Shown: positions 40,800 through 50,547, numbered from the stretch's first letter. The stretch is DNA of 64,000 nt from Spirosoma sp. KCTC 42546 (GCF_006965485.1 NZ_CP041360.1:496001-560000); one strand, 5' to 3'. The notes: generated by a model not told the origin, from the letters alone. Numbers and translations are program-made.

Positions 40800-43439
40800 A
40801 TGAAAACTCGACTACCTATAGTAGTTCTATCCGTGCCTAAACTGCCCAGCGCAACGGTTAGCGCGTTGGTTCTGGCTTTTATCTTGTGCCTGGGCGTTGT
40901 GACTATATCCACCGCTCAAACCATTAACTGGCAAAAGGCGCTTGGTGGATCGAAAAATGATTCTGTTACCGCCATCCTGGCGACTGCAGATGGCGGTTAT
41001 GTGGTAGCGGGTTCAACGACCTCCAATGATGGAGAGATAAGTGATTATCGCGGAGGAGCCCACGACGCCTGGATCGTGAAACTCAATAGTGCGGGTACAA
41101 TTATCTGGAAAAAGACGATTGGTGGCATGGGCGACGATCAGGCCAGCGCCCTAACTGCGAGCCCCGATGGCGGCTATGTGGTAACAGGCTTAACTACGTC
41201 GCGGGATGGCGATATGAGTGGTTTCAATCCGTTTATCCCGATCTATATATGGGTATTTAAGATTAATAGTGCGGGGGAGATCGTTTGGAAACAGTACCGG
41301 GATGAAGCAAGAGGTTTATATGCCACTTCAGTTACTACGGCATCCGATGGGGGTTATCTGGTAGCTGGCCATACGTTTAATCGGGGCTTAAAACCAGGAG
41401 GAGCGCATCTCTTTGCTGTAATAAAGTTCAGCGGGGTTGGCGATTTCATGTGGGATCATTATTTCGGTGGTATAGATGGCAGTGATGAACTGTATGCTGT
41501 AACTGCAACTTCCGATGGCGGTTGTGTGGTAGCGGGTAGGACTTCTTCATACCAACTGTCTTGGTCGTATGGAACAGGTTATCCATCCCAGCCTATTTCG
41601 GTAGGAACTGATCATAATAAAAACAATACTGGGCATCATTATGATAATACGAACGATGTTTTTGTTGGTAAACTGAACCGCGAGGGCACTATAGGCTGGT
41701 ATAAATTTTTTGGTGGAAGCGGCCATGACATTGCCAATGCCGTTAAGGAAACAGCGGATGGTGGTTTCCTTGTTGGTGGCTATACCGAGTCGAACGATGG
41801 TGATGTAAGTGGTAATCATGGGGGCGGGGATGCCTGGCTTCTTAAACTTACCAGTACAGGATCTCTAACCTGGCAAAAAACAATAGGAGGGAGCGGAAAG
41901 GATAACATGTATGCCCCCACGACAATGCCAGACGGCGCCTATATGCTGGCGGGAACTACCACATCCAACGATGGTGATGTGAGTGGAAACCACGGGGGCA
42001 GTGATGCATGGCTTGTTAAACTCAATAGTGCTGGGGACATAATTAGCCAAAAGACCTATGGTGGAACAGGTTTCGATGCCGCTCTGGCCATTACAGCCAC
42101 AGTTGATGGTAGCTATGTGTTAGCCGGATCAACAACGTCCAATGATGGTGATGTGACTGGTAATCATGGTGATCAGGATGCCTGGGTAGTTAAGTTGGGG
42201 TCCGATAGTCCACCACAGAAAGACGCGCTCACCTTTTTGTCACCTACCTATCAGTGTGAAACGGGCTGGCTGGTGCTCAATACGACCGGTGGAGATGGGG
42301 CCCCTATTGACTATAAAGTGCCCGGTCTGCGTGATTGGGGTTCCTCGCCCGAATTCTTTGTGCCGACCTATCAACGGAGCGGAATGGTATTCACCCTTTA
42401 TGCCCGCCAGAGTGGGAAAGAATATACCACACAATACACAAATTCCTGCGCTACCCAGTTAACGCTCATTCCGCCGACCTATCAATGCGAATCAGGCCGA
42501 CTGGTACTCAATATCACTGGCGGTAATGGAACTTCGATTGAGTATAAGGTGCCCGGCTTACGGGATTGGGGGCTTTCTCCTGAATTTTTCGTTCCCACTT
42601 ACCAGCGGAACGGGATGGTGTTCACAATCTACGCCCGCCAGAGTGGGCAGGAATATACGGCTCAATACACAAGTGCCTGTGCTAACCAGTTGACATTGAT
42701 CCCCCCAACGTATCAGTGCGAAACCGGTAAGTTAGTGCTCAACAGCACGGGCGGGGATGGGTCGGCCATTGAGTATAAGGCGCCTGGTCTGCGGGATTGG
42801 GGACTTTCTCCGGAATTCTTTGTGCCAACCTACCAGCGGAACGGAATGGTGTTCACCCTCTATGCCCGCCAGAGTGGGAAAGAGTATACCACTCAGTACA
42901 CAAGTGCCTGTGCTAGCCAATTGACGCTCATTCCACCAACCTATCAATGCGAAACAGGTAAGTTAGTGCTCGGCAGTACAGGTGGCGACGGATCGGCCAT
43001 TGAGTACAAGGTGCCCGGCCTGCGCGATTGGGGACTTTCTGCGGAATTCTTTGTACCGACTTATCAGCGTAATGGAATGGTGTTCACCCTCTATGCCCGC
43101 CAGCGCGGTCAGGAGTATACCACTCAATACACCACAACCTGTAACCTGGTTAGCGCCCGACTGGCCAGTAGTCTCGAAGTTGGTACTGGTTTACAGGTCA
43201 AATTACTGGGCAACCCTGTTAATCAGGAAGTGGTTGCAGAAGTTACCGGCGTACAGGGGCAAGCCTTGCAAGTGAAACTAACAGATATCAGAGGGAGAGT
43301 AGTTGGTCAACAACAGATCGAACAAGCGCAAGTCGCTGAGCGACTGGTGTTGAGCCTACCGATAGAGGACTCTAGCTTGCTACTGTTAGAAGTAGCGACG
43401 TCCACTGAGCGTAAAACGCTACGGGTACTTTCAAAGTAA
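40800..43439 (+). CDS. Large secreted repeat protein with T9SS-like C-terminus
   Basis: The 879-residue protein has a signal peptide (residues 1-40, hydrophobic core ALVLAFILCLGVV). About seven repeats of 55-60 residues follow, each with DGGYVVAG-like and GNHGGSDAWLVKL-like words (residues 45-475), forming a beta-propeller-like domain. Then come four 77-residue repeats (476-783) with TYQCE, LRDWG, EFFVPTYQR and YARQ-G-EYT-QYT. The last 85 residues (VKLLGNPVNQEVVAEV, LTDIRGRVV, ERKTLRVLSK) resemble a type IX sorting domain. It is probably an outer-surface or secreted protein; binding partner unknown. Confidence 0.88.
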   Translation: MKTRLPIVVLSVPKLPSATVSALVLAFILCLGVVTISTAQTINWQKALGGSKNDSVTAILATADGGYVVAGSTTSNDGEISDYRGGAHDAWIVKLNSAGTIIWKKTIGGMGDDQASALTASPDGGYVVTGLTTSRDGDMSGFNPFIPIYIWVFKINSAGEIVWKQYRDEARGLYATSVTTASDGGYLVAGHTFNRGLKPGGAHLFAVIKFSGVGDFMWDHYFGGIDGSDELYAVTATSDGGCVVAGRTSSYQLSWSYGTGYPSQPISVGTDHNKNNTGHHYDNTNDVFVGKLNREGTIGWYKFFGGSGHDIANAVKETADGGFLVGGYTESNDGDVSGNHGGGDAWLLKLTSTGSLTWQKTIGGSGKDNMYAPTTMPDGAYMLAGTTTSNDGDVSGNHGGSDAWLVKLNSAGDIISQKTYGGTGFDAALAITATVDGSYVLAGSTTSNDGDVTGNHGDQDAWVVKLGSDSPPQKDALTFLSPTYQCETGWLVLNTTGGDGAPIDYKVPGLRDWGSSPEFFVPTYQRSGMVFTLYARQSGKEYTTQYTNSCATQLTLIPPTYQCESGRLVLNITGGNGTSIEYKVPGLRDWGLSPEFFVPTYQRNGMVFTIYARQSGQEYTAQYTSACANQLTLIPPTYQCETGKLVLNSTGGDGSAIEYKAPGLRDWGLSPEFFVPTYQRNGMVFTLYARQSGKEYTTQYTSACASQLTLIPPTYQCETGKLVLGSTGGDGSAIEYKVPGLRDWGLSAEFFVPTYQRNGMVFTLYARQRGQEYTTQYTTTCNLVSARLASSLEVGTGLQVKLLGNPVNQEVVAEVTGVQGQALQVKLTDIRGRVVGQQQIEQAQVAERLVLSLPIEDSSLLLLEVATSTERKTLRVLSK
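42228..43151 (+). repeat. Four in-frame tandem repeats with 231-bp period
   Basis: Units start at 42228, 42459, 42690 and 42921, exactly 231 bases (77 codons) apart, with no indels between the first three. Copies 2-4 are especially similar at the DNA level, pointing to recent duplication or gene conversion. Two Cys per unit, one near the start (YQCE) and one at the end, suggest a disulfide-bonded module. Confidence 0.92.
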
Positions 43440-43478
43440 ACGAATTGGTTCATGCCCGCGTGACTCCTGGTAAATCAA

Positions 43479-43509
43479 AAAAACGCCCCTAACAGTTGGG
43501 GGCGTTTTT
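43479..43509. terminator. Bidirectional terminator
   Basis: AACGCCCC and GGGGCGTT form the stem, with an A-run before and a T-run after. It is shared by the repeat-protein gene and the convergent usp gene. Confidence 0.85.
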
Positions 43510-43657
43510 CGTAGGAGCTATTGTCGTATTTAAGTGTAGGTTATTGATGAGTTTATAATTGGCCAATACAACAAAAACCAATAACTTAATAACCAGGCAT
43601 AAGTGCTTGACGATGAGACTGGTTTGTCCATTGCCTAACGGCTTACTAACCGACTGT

Positions 43658-44485
43658 TTAGGCTCGCAAGATCAGTACAGGCTGATTGGCATGATTCAGG
43701 ACGTCTTCGGCAACACTGCCCTCAATCCAGTGCCGAAGGCCTTTGTACCCATGCGTGTAGAGCACGATCATATCCGCGTTTACGTCCTCGGCATACTTGA
43801 TAATGCCAGCCGGTACAGTTTTATCATGCCAGATGTCGAGGGTATACGGGCTGATTCCTTTTGCCAGAGCGTAGTCGGCTACCCATTGCCGAATGCCCTC
43901 GGGTTGTCGGCTATCACTGGGTGTCAACACGTACACAAAGTGGCGGAGACCTTGGTCTGTTAGCAGGAAGGGCTCCGAATGGCTTTCTTTTAGCTTTTCA
44001 TCTATGTCGATTGCACAGACGATATGGTTAGGCTGGAAGTGGGAAATAGGTTGCTTTACAACCAGGACCGGGCAGTTAGCATGCCGAACAATAAGTTCAG
44101 CGTGGGAGCCTTCCAGCCATTCCATTAGTCCCGATGCCCCTTTTGAGGCTAGTACAATCAGATCGGCGGGTTGCTCATTGATGCAGCGAATCAGCCCATC
44201 GAAATTACTACCCAGTTTGGGTTTTATCGTTACGCCAGCATATCGGGGATTCGCAATGAGTTTCCGGAGAGCTGCCTCTGCTTCTTTACGGGCATCCTGG
44301 TAGTTTTCTGCCATGGCGACTGAAAGCTCTGGAGAATATTCCGCAGCCGCCTGGGGGATCAACTCATAAAGCACCGTGTGGAGTAAAATTAGTTCGGCCT
44401 GATAGGTGCGTGCCAGACTGACGGCCACATCGAGCGCATACTGAGTGCTTAGACTTAGGTCAGTTGGAACCAGAATCGTCTTCAT
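43658..44485 (-). CDS. Universal stress protein (two UspA domains)
   Basis: A 275-residue tandem Usp protein. Domain 1 begins MKTILVPTDLSLSTQYALDVA and has the ATP-type loop SKGASGLMEWLEGS. Domain 2 (from about residue 150) ends with a loop containing THGYKGLRHWIEGS and VLILRA. It is a close paralogue of the Usp protein at 50701-51534. A perfect TTGAT-N4-ATCAA palindrome lies 78 bases upstream, shared with the divergent ppsA gene. Control by an FNR/CRP-type regulator is inferred. Confidence 0.93.
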   Translation of the reverse strand: MKTILVPTDLSLSTQYALDVAVSLARTYQAELILLHTVLYELIPQAAAEYSPELSVAMAENYQDARKEAEAALRKLIANPRYAGVTIKPKLGSNFDGLIRCINEQPADLIVLASKGASGLMEWLEGSHAELIVRHANCPVLVVKQPISHFQPNHIVCAIDIDEKLKESHSEPFLLTDQGLRHFVYVLTPSDSRQPEGIRQWVADYALAKGISPYTLDIWHDKTVPAGIIKYAEDVNADMIVLYTHGYKGLRHWIEGSVAEDVLNHANQPVLILRA

Positions 44486-44563
44486 GGTGAGTACAAGTTT
44501 GTTTTATGTCCCAAAGCAACTCTTTGTTTTGTTGATTTTAGCTGATTAATGGTAGAGGGTAAC

Positions 44564-44577
44564 TTGATTATAATCAA
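44564..44577. promoter_or_regulatory. Perfect FNR-type palindrome TTGAT-N4-ATCAA
   Basis: TTGATtataATCAA lies in the divergent gap between usp (start 44485) and ppsA (start 44658), 78 and 80 bases from the two start codons. This is the exact E. coli FNR consensus. The Bacteroidota regulator would be a CRP/FNR-family protein encoded elsewhere. Confidence 0.7.
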
Positions 44578-44657
44578 TGTCTTGCCTAAGCGGAGTCATC
44601 TATGGACGATTATACCCTATTTAGCTTGCGGCCGTATCTTACTAACCGCGTACAGCT

Positions 44658-47054
44658 ATGAACACTTGGGTACTTCGATTCAGTCAGATCAACAACGGCA
44701 TGATTGCTCAGGTTGGTGGTAAAAATGCATCGCTGGGCGAGCTATTTAATGGGCTCCGGTTCTACGGCGTTCGCATTCCCGATGGGTTTGCCCTTACCAC
44801 TGAGGCTTATCTTGAATTTATCCGGTATAACCAATTAAAAGAGCCAATTCAGCAACTGATCAATGAGCTGGATATACAGGGATTTACAAATCTAGCCACT
44901 ATTGGTAGCCAGATTCGGGTATTGATTCAACAGGCAACGCTGCCACCCAACATTGCCGAGGCTGTAAAAAAGGCATTCGATGGGTTAAAACGGCATTATC
45001 AGGAGACTATTCAGGTAGCGGTCCGTAGTAGTGCTACTGCCGAGGACCTGGTTAATGCCAGTTTTGCCGGTCAGCACGAATCCTTCCTGAATATTAAAAC
45101 CGAAGAGCAACTATTAACAGCCTGTCAGGCCTGTTACGCGTCCCTGTTTACCGATCGGGCTATCAAATACCGTCAGGATAACGGATTCGATCATCTGAAA
45201 GTAGCGCTGTCGGTAGGGGTACAGAAAATGGTTCGCTCCGATCAGGCATCTTCCGGGGTGTGTTTTACGGTCGATCCCGATACCGGGCACGCCAATCTGA
45301 TGCTGATTACCGGTAGTTGGGGACTGGGCGAAAATGTAGTGCTGGGTAATGTCAATCCCGATGAATTTTACGTCTTTAAACCGTCGATCAATCGGATACC
45401 CAATGCCATTGTTAATCAGAAACTAGGAGACAAGTCGGTCACGATGGTCTACGCTGACTCAACGGAAGCAACGAAGCAAACGGTAAATATCGAGACGCCA
45501 CAGGAACGACGGGAACAGCCAGTACTGACGCATAGCGAGGTGAACCAACTGGCTAGTTGGGCCTTACTGATTGAGCAGCACTATGGCAAACCCATGGATA
45601 TCGAATGGGCTAAAGATTATATTGATCAACAACTCTACATTGTGCAGGCCCGGCCCATTACCAGCATTGGTGCAGCAGCTCCCCAACTCACAGAATACCA
45701 CCTACAGGCACCGGCTAAGGCATTAACGCAGGGCCAGGGTATTGGTCAGCGCATTGTAACGGGAACCGCCCGGGTAGTGGCCTCGCCCAAAGATGTACCT
45801 GCGTCAATCTGCTCGACCGACATCCTGGTCACCGATATCACTACGCCCGACTGGGACCCGATACTCAAGAAGGTATCAGCCATAATCACCAACCGGGGAG
45901 GCCGAACCAGTCACGCGGCTATTGTAGCCAGGGAAGTAGGGGCACTGGCGGTTGTGGGGACCAATAACGGCAGCGAGGTTATTCCAGATGGGGCTACCAT
46001 TACAGTTTCATGCCTCGATGCGCAGGAGGGGTTTGTTTATGAAGGGGCTATTCCATTTACCCAGGAGATTATTAACCTAATAGACCTGCCCAAACCCCGA
46101 ACAAAATGTATGCTGATTCTGGGCGACCCCTCGCAGGCACTTCGGCTGGCGCAACTACCCAGCGATGGGGTGGGCCTCATGCGCCTGGAGTTTATCATCG
46201 CGAATGCCATTGGCATTCACCCGATGGCCCTGGCTCGCTTCGATCAGGTAACCGATGACGCCGTCAAAAATGAGATTAATCGACTAACGCGGCACTATCA
46301 GGATAAGAAGGAGTTTTTTGTGGACAAACTGGCTCAGTCGGTGGCCTTGGTCGCGGCTAGTTTTTACCCCCGGCCAGTTATTGTTCGGATGAGTGATTTC
46401 AAAACCAACGAATATGCCAATCTGCTGGGAGGGTGCGACTTCGAGCCTCTGGAAGAAAATCCAATGCTGGGCTGGCGTGGTGCCAGTCGCTATTATGACC
46501 CACGGTACATGGATGGCTTTCGACTGGAATGTGAGGCCATGCGACGGGTGCGCGACAAGATGGGTTTTGTGAATGTGAAACTGATGATTCCCTTCTGCCG
46601 GACTGTAGAAGAAGGCAAACGGGTGCTTGCCGTCATGGATACATTCGGCCTTACTCGGCAGGAGAATGGGCTGGAAGTTTACGTTATGGCTGAGATTCCC
46701 AGTAATATTATGCAGGCCGAAGCCTTTGCGGAGCTGTTCGATGGCTTTTCCATCGGCTCTAACGACCTGACCCAACTGGCGCTGGGCGTTGACCGGGACT
46801 CCTCTACAGTACAGGGGCTTTTCAACGAAAACGACCCAACCGTACGTGATCTGATTGCGATGCTGATCAAAAAAGCGCGCCATGCTAACCGCCCCGTGGG
46901 GATCTGTGGACAGGGGCCCAGCGACAATCCGGATTTTGCGCAGTTTCTGACCGAAGAAGGAATCAATAGCCTATCGCTGACACCCGATGCCTTCCTCCGT
47001 GGACTGACAACGATCCACGACGCAGAAACGAGGTTGATTCTAAATTCAGTCTAG
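44658..47054 (+). CDS. ppsA: Phosphoenolpyruvate synthase
   Basis: A 798-residue enzyme of normal length making PEP from pyruvate and ATP. The N-terminal ATP-grasp domain has GGKNASLGEL and VRSSATAEDLVNASFAGQHES. The swivelling phosphohistidine domain has TNRGGRTSHAAIVAREVG with the catalytic His. The C-terminal PEP-binding barrel has GSNDLTQLALGVDRDS and GICGQGPSDNPDF. It is divergent from a usp gene with a perfect FNR-type site between them. Expression when oxygen or energy is low would fit a role in rerouting pyruvate. Confidence 0.96.
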   Translation: MNTWVLRFSQINNGMIAQVGGKNASLGELFNGLRFYGVRIPDGFALTTEAYLEFIRYNQLKEPIQQLINELDIQGFTNLATIGSQIRVLIQQATLPPNIAEAVKKAFDGLKRHYQETIQVAVRSSATAEDLVNASFAGQHESFLNIKTEEQLLTACQACYASLFTDRAIKYRQDNGFDHLKVALSVGVQKMVRSDQASSGVCFTVDPDTGHANLMLITGSWGLGENVVLGNVNPDEFYVFKPSINRIPNAIVNQKLGDKSVTMVYADSTEATKQTVNIETPQERREQPVLTHSEVNQLASWALLIEQHYGKPMDIEWAKDYIDQQLYIVQARPITSIGAAAPQLTEYHLQAPAKALTQGQGIGQRIVTGTARVVASPKDVPASICSTDILVTDITTPDWDPILKKVSAIITNRGGRTSHAAIVAREVGALAVVGTNNGSEVIPDGATITVSCLDAQEGFVYEGAIPFTQEIINLIDLPKPRTKCMLILGDPSQALRLAQLPSDGVGLMRLEFIIANAIGIHPMALARFDQVTDDAVKNEINRLTRHYQDKKEFFVDKLAQSVALVAASFYPRPVIVRMSDFKTNEYANLLGGCDFEPLEENPMLGWRGASRYYDPRYMDGFRLECEAMRRVRDKMGFVNVKLMIPFCRTVEEGKRVLAVMDTFGLTRQENGLEVYVMAEIPSNIMQAEAFAELFDGFSIGSNDLTQLALGVDRDSSTVQGLFNENDPTVRDLIAMLIKKARHANRPVGICGQGPSDNPDFAQFLTEEGINSLSLTPDAFLRGLTTIHDAETRLILNSV

Positions 47055-47066
47055 GTCGCTACTCCA

Positions 47067-47756
47067 ATGAATAGAGCGAAAAAGGAAGGGTTTTATAGTC
47101 TACTCCTTGTATTTCTGTTGCCAATGCTAAGCATGGGGCAGCCTGTACGGGGTGGGGCTGGGTTTTTCTACGGGGGGCTGGGTGTATGGCCAGGGGCGGC
47201 CAATGCGGTTCAGCGGGTGAGTAACACTGCAGATCCACTTGGCAACGACCTGTATCGTATGCTGGGGGCCGAGATTTATGGTCGTCGAAATCGGTGGTTA
47301 GTGGGAGCCGGTGTCTCCGCGTTCATCAACCAGCGCGTTCAGGATGTAAGCGCCCAAACAGCCATCGAATCATCGGCATCCAATGCGCATATCTGGGTAG
47401 GCTGGATTATGTGGCATACGAAACGAACGAAACTGTACCCCATTGTAGCGCCAGGAATTAACTCGTTTAATGTCAACTCGACTCCGACAGGTGGCCTCAT
47501 TACAACCCACACCCTCGATGGTTTTGCTACCGACGTGGGCATAACCATCGACTGGCTTGTTTTGAAAACGGGTTCCGATCCAACCCTGTATGCCGGGCCT
47601 ATGCTACATATTCGGGCGGGGTATCGACTGGCATCGGCTTCAAATGAGTGGCATGGTGATCGAAGCGGCTCCACCATACTATTGCCGGTTACCTATTCAC
47701 CCCACGGTTTTTTTCTTACACTGGGCATTGGCGGAGGGGGATTTCGGCATCCATAA
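47067..47756 (+). CDS. Exported protein, probable outer-membrane beta-barrel
   Basis: The 229-residue protein has an N-terminal signal peptide (LLLVFLLPMLSMGQ) after a basic start. Many amphipathic beta strands with Gly and aromatic residues follow (AGFFYGGLGVWPG, WLVGAGVSAFI, HIWVGWIMW, YAGPMLHIRAGYRLA), and the end is FFLTLGIGGGGFRHP. This is the look of a small outer-membrane beta-barrel. No family is recognised. It starts 12 bases after ppsA and is likely co-transcribed with it. Confidence 0.75.
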   Translation: MNRAKKEGFYSLLLVFLLPMLSMGQPVRGGAGFFYGGLGVWPGAANAVQRVSNTADPLGNDLYRMLGAEIYGRRNRWLVGAGVSAFINQRVQDVSAQTAIESSASNAHIWVGWIMWHTKRTKLYPIVAPGINSFNVNSTPTGGLITTHTLDGFATDVGITIDWLVLKTGSDPTLYAGPMLHIRAGYRLASASNEWHGDRSGSTILLPVTYSPHGFFLTLGIGGGGFRHP

Positions 47757-47885
47757 ACTGCAGAAGAATTCCTGAAGGAGTTTTAGACTCGCCTGTGTAA
47801 AGTCAGGTTGAGTCCTGAGCCATATCATAGGCTACTATCGGTAGAAAAGCCAATTTTGGTATGTCAAGATCTAGACGTGATTTCT

Positions 47886-48878
47886 ATGAATATTGCCTTT
47901 TTTAGTGCACTGCCTTTCGAGAGAACTTGGTTTGATCAGTACTGCGCTCATCATCAGATCACGTACATTCCCGAAATGCTAACGCTGGAAACCGTTCATA
48001 TGGCAGAAGGCCACCGGGCCGTATGTGTTTTTGTGAATGATGACCTTAGTCGTCCTGTTCTCAAAACATTGAAAGAGCTGGGAATCAGCCTTGTTGGTAT
48101 GCGGTGTGTTGGCTTGGATAATGTGGACCAGTTGGCTATTAGTGATCTGGGTATGAACCTGATAAATGTACCTGGCTATTCACCTTATTCCGTGGCCGAA
48201 CATACCGTTGCTCTGTTAATGGGCCTGATACGGCACCTGCCTGAAGCGAACCAGCGGGTACAGTCCGGTAACTTTGCCATCGACGGACTGATCGGTATGG
48301 ACTTACACGGAAAAACCGTTGGTATTGTTGGTACGGGGCATATTGGCAGGGCATTCACCCGTATCATGCAGGGGTTTGGCTGTAAGTTGCTGGCCTACGA
48401 TATCAATCCTGATCGCCGACTCCTGGAAACGGGCGTGACCTATGTTTCATTGGGAGAGCTTCTTCACCAATCGGATGTAATTGCGCTCCATTGCCCGCTT
48501 ACGCCCCTGACCGAAGACCTCATCAACGACCATACGTTGTCTCTTATAAAACCTACGGCTATTCTGGTCAATACAGGCCGGGGGCGTTTGGTTGATACGG
48601 TTGCCGTGCTTGATGCGCTGGATGCCGGGCAACTAGGTGGTTATGCTGCTGACGTGTATGAGAAGGAGCGACTCTATTTTCACTACGATTTTTCGGACAG
48701 ACCGATCGCTGATGACGTACTGAACCGACTACGCAAACATCCTAAGGTCTTGTTGACTGCTCATCAGGGCTTTTTAACCGAAGATGCTCAGCGACAAATT
48801 GCCCGGAGCTTACTGAACCAGTTCAGCTTCTACGAAAACCAGCAGATGTCGCTGGTTACGAAAGCGTCCATGTGTTAA
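47886..48878 (+). CDS. ldhA: D-2-hydroxyacid dehydrogenase (D-lactate dehydrogenase-like)
   Basis: The ATG at 47886 (MNIAFFSALPFERTWF) gives 330 residues; the frame extends to a TTG at 47808. It has the NAD motif GIVGTGHIGRAF, the catalytic Arg/Glu/His triad in NTGRGRLVDT, YEKERLYFHYD and TAHQGFLTEDA, and the RCVGLDNVD substrate loop. The pattern matches fermentative LdhA-type enzymes that reduce pyruvate to D-lactate. CTGAGccatATCAT, one mismatch from the FNR-like core, lies 57 bases upstream. The context of ppsA and usp genes fits low-oxygen pyruvate metabolism. Confidence 0.9.
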   Translation: MNIAFFSALPFERTWFDQYCAHHQITYIPEMLTLETVHMAEGHRAVCVFVNDDLSRPVLKTLKELGISLVGMRCVGLDNVDQLAISDLGMNLINVPGYSPYSVAEHTVALLMGLIRHLPEANQRVQSGNFAIDGLIGMDLHGKTVGIVGTGHIGRAFTRIMQGFGCKLLAYDINPDRRLLETGVTYVSLGELLHQSDVIALHCPLTPLTEDLINDHTLSLIKPTAILVNTGRGRLVDTVAVLDALDAGQLGGYAADVYEKERLYFHYDFSDRPIADDVLNRLRKHPKVLLTAHQGFLTEDAQRQIARSLLNQFSFYENQQMSLVTKASMC

Positions 48879-48899
48879 TCATCCCTATGGTGTACTCCT

Positions 48900-50021
48900 A
48901 TGCTTCGTACGTTAGTTGCTATGTTGCTGATGGCCCACGGCCTTCTTCATGTCCTGGGATTCCTGAAACAGTGGCAGTTAGCCACCGTAAGCCAGCTTAG
49001 TGGTAAATCATGGATACATGTATCCGACGAAACGTCTAAACTGTTGGGACTCCTATGGCTTCTTGTCTGTTTGGGTTTTTTGCTGGCCATGGTGACTTGT
49101 CTGCTCCAACGTGACTGGTGGTTGCTTGTTGCAGGAGTTAGTGTCGTACTCTCGCAGGTACTCATTATCATTTACTGGCCGGATGCACACGCTGGTACAC
49201 TGGTAAATGTGGGTATCGCTCTGGTACTGGTATTAGCTTATTCGCACGATCGTTTTGAGATGCAGGCCGACCGGGAAGTTCGTCAATTGCTTAGACAGCC
49301 TGCTGATGATCAGCGTGTGGTTACACCGAAAATGCTCAACGGCTTGCCCACTCCTGTGCAACAATGGTTACAGGCAAGCGGAATAGTTGGGAAAGAGCGC
49401 GTCCATACCGTGCGGCTGCGGCAGACTGGTCTGATGCGTACGAGTCCAGAAGGCCGATGGATGCCAACAAAAGCAGTGCAGTATTTTGGTGTCGATAAGC
49501 CGGGGTTTGTTTGGGAGGCTGACGTACGCATGCTACCGTTTTTGCCCTTATCGGGTCGGGATAAATACGCCGATGGGAAGGGAAATATGCTGATTAAGGC
49601 GCTGTCATTAGTGCCTGTGGTCAATGCGTCGGATGCGAAAACCGATCAGGGAACCTTACTACGATATCTGGGCGAAATGTGCTGGTTTCCTTCGGCAGCG
49701 CTTAGTCCATTCATACAGTGGCGGGCTATAGATGCAACACATGCCCAGGCAACAATGAGCTATAAGGGCGTATCGGCTACCGCCGTGTTTGCTTTTGATG
49801 AACAGCATCGACTTACCAGCGTATCGGCCAATCGGTACATGGGCGGTGGTAAAGATGGGAAATTAGAAAAATGGTATATCCCCGTTCGTGACTGGAAAGA
49901 AATGGATGGCGTGGTTATTCCTGTAAAAGGTGATGTTATCTGGCGGCTACCCACTGGGGATTTTGACTATTACCAATGGGAGATTACGGATATCGACTAC
50001 AATTACCCCGTATTGTATTAA
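48900..50021 (+). CDS. DUF6544-like membrane-anchored protein
   Basis: The 373-residue protein has four predicted membrane helices in the first 120 residues (about 3-20, 45-65, 72-92, 97-117). A soluble domain with LPTPVQQWLQASGIVGKERV and VRLRQTGLMRTSPEGRWMPTKAVQYF follows, and the protein ends with KWYIPVRDWKEMDGVVIPVKGDVIWRL. The soluble domain matches what I recall of the DUF6544/DUF6920 family, whose function is unknown. It starts 21 bases after ldhA on the same strand. Confidence 0.8.
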   Translation: MLRTLVAMLLMAHGLLHVLGFLKQWQLATVSQLSGKSWIHVSDETSKLLGLLWLLVCLGFLLAMVTCLLQRDWWLLVAGVSVVLSQVLIIIYWPDAHAGTLVNVGIALVLVLAYSHDRFEMQADREVRQLLRQPADDQRVVTPKMLNGLPTPVQQWLQASGIVGKERVHTVRLRQTGLMRTSPEGRWMPTKAVQYFGVDKPGFVWEADVRMLPFLPLSGRDKYADGKGNMLIKALSLVPVVNASDAKTDQGTLLRYLGEMCWFPSAALSPFIQWRAIDATHAQATMSYKGVSATAVFAFDEQHRLTSVSANRYMGGGKDGKLEKWYIPVRDWKEMDGVVIPVKGDVIWRLPTGDFDYYQWEITDIDYNYPVLY

Positions 50022-50100
50022 CCTGAATATTGGCTAGTGTAGGAGCCAGAAAGCAATCCTACGTTCGTGAATCAAGTTTATTTTTAACCAAATCAGTACT

Positions 50101-50547
50101 ATGAAAAACGCACAAAAATGGGTTCTATTGGTGGCTATCGCGCTGCTGCCATCCTGGCTTTTGGGCCAATCGCCCAATTACAAACAGCCAATGAGCATCA
50201 ACGCCCAGGGGCAGATTAAAGACAGTAAAGGCACATCAATTGGACTGGTAAGCAAAGACAAGATTATTAAGGATGCCAATGGGCAGAAAATAGCCTTTGT
50301 GGATGGGCAAGGCGATTTAGTCGATGCGAAAACGGGTAAAAAAATGGGCCGAATCGGGAAGGACGGGAAAACTTACTATGATATCAATGGGGAGCTTGTA
50401 TTCACGGTCAAGGACAACGCCGACGAAACCTGCGACATTGTTGATGCAAAAGGTAAGAAAATCGGAAACGTCCACGATAGCTATAAATCCCTTGCGTGTG
50501 CCCTCCATTGCTTTCAAAATCAACATACCCATATGAGTCGTAAATAA
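50101..50547 (+). CDS. Exported protein of short beta repeats
   Basis: The 148-residue protein has a signal peptide (MKNAQKWVLLVAIALLPSWLLG) and five or six copies of a roughly 18-residue repeat with the pattern I-x-D-x-x-G-x-x-I/M-G-x-V (IKDSKGTSIGLV, IKDANGQKIAFV, LVDAKTGKKMGRI, IVDAKGKKIGNV). The tail CALHCFQNQHTH has two Cys and two His and might bind metal. The family may be the small beta-flower-type Bacteroidota proteins, but I am not sure. It is probably periplasmic. Confidence 0.75.
   Translation: MKNAQKWVLLVAIALLPSWLLGQSPNYKQPMSINAQGQIKDSKGTSIGLVSKDKIIKDANGQKIAFVDGQGDLVDAKTGKKMGRIGKDGKTYYDINGELVFTVKDNADETCDIVDAKGKKIGNVHDSYKSLACALHCFQNQHTHMSRK

Noticed and set aside
42228..43151. 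Possible CRISPR-like array
   Set aside because: The 231-base period is a whole number of codons, in frame and coding; there are no spacers.
44531..44548. Second palindrome-like TTGATTTTAGCTGATTAA near the FNR site
   Set aside because: The half-sites are direct rather than inverted and the spacing is wrong.
46284..46883. 199-codon antisense frame inside ppsA
   Set aside because: Shadow of the PEP synthase C-terminal barrel.
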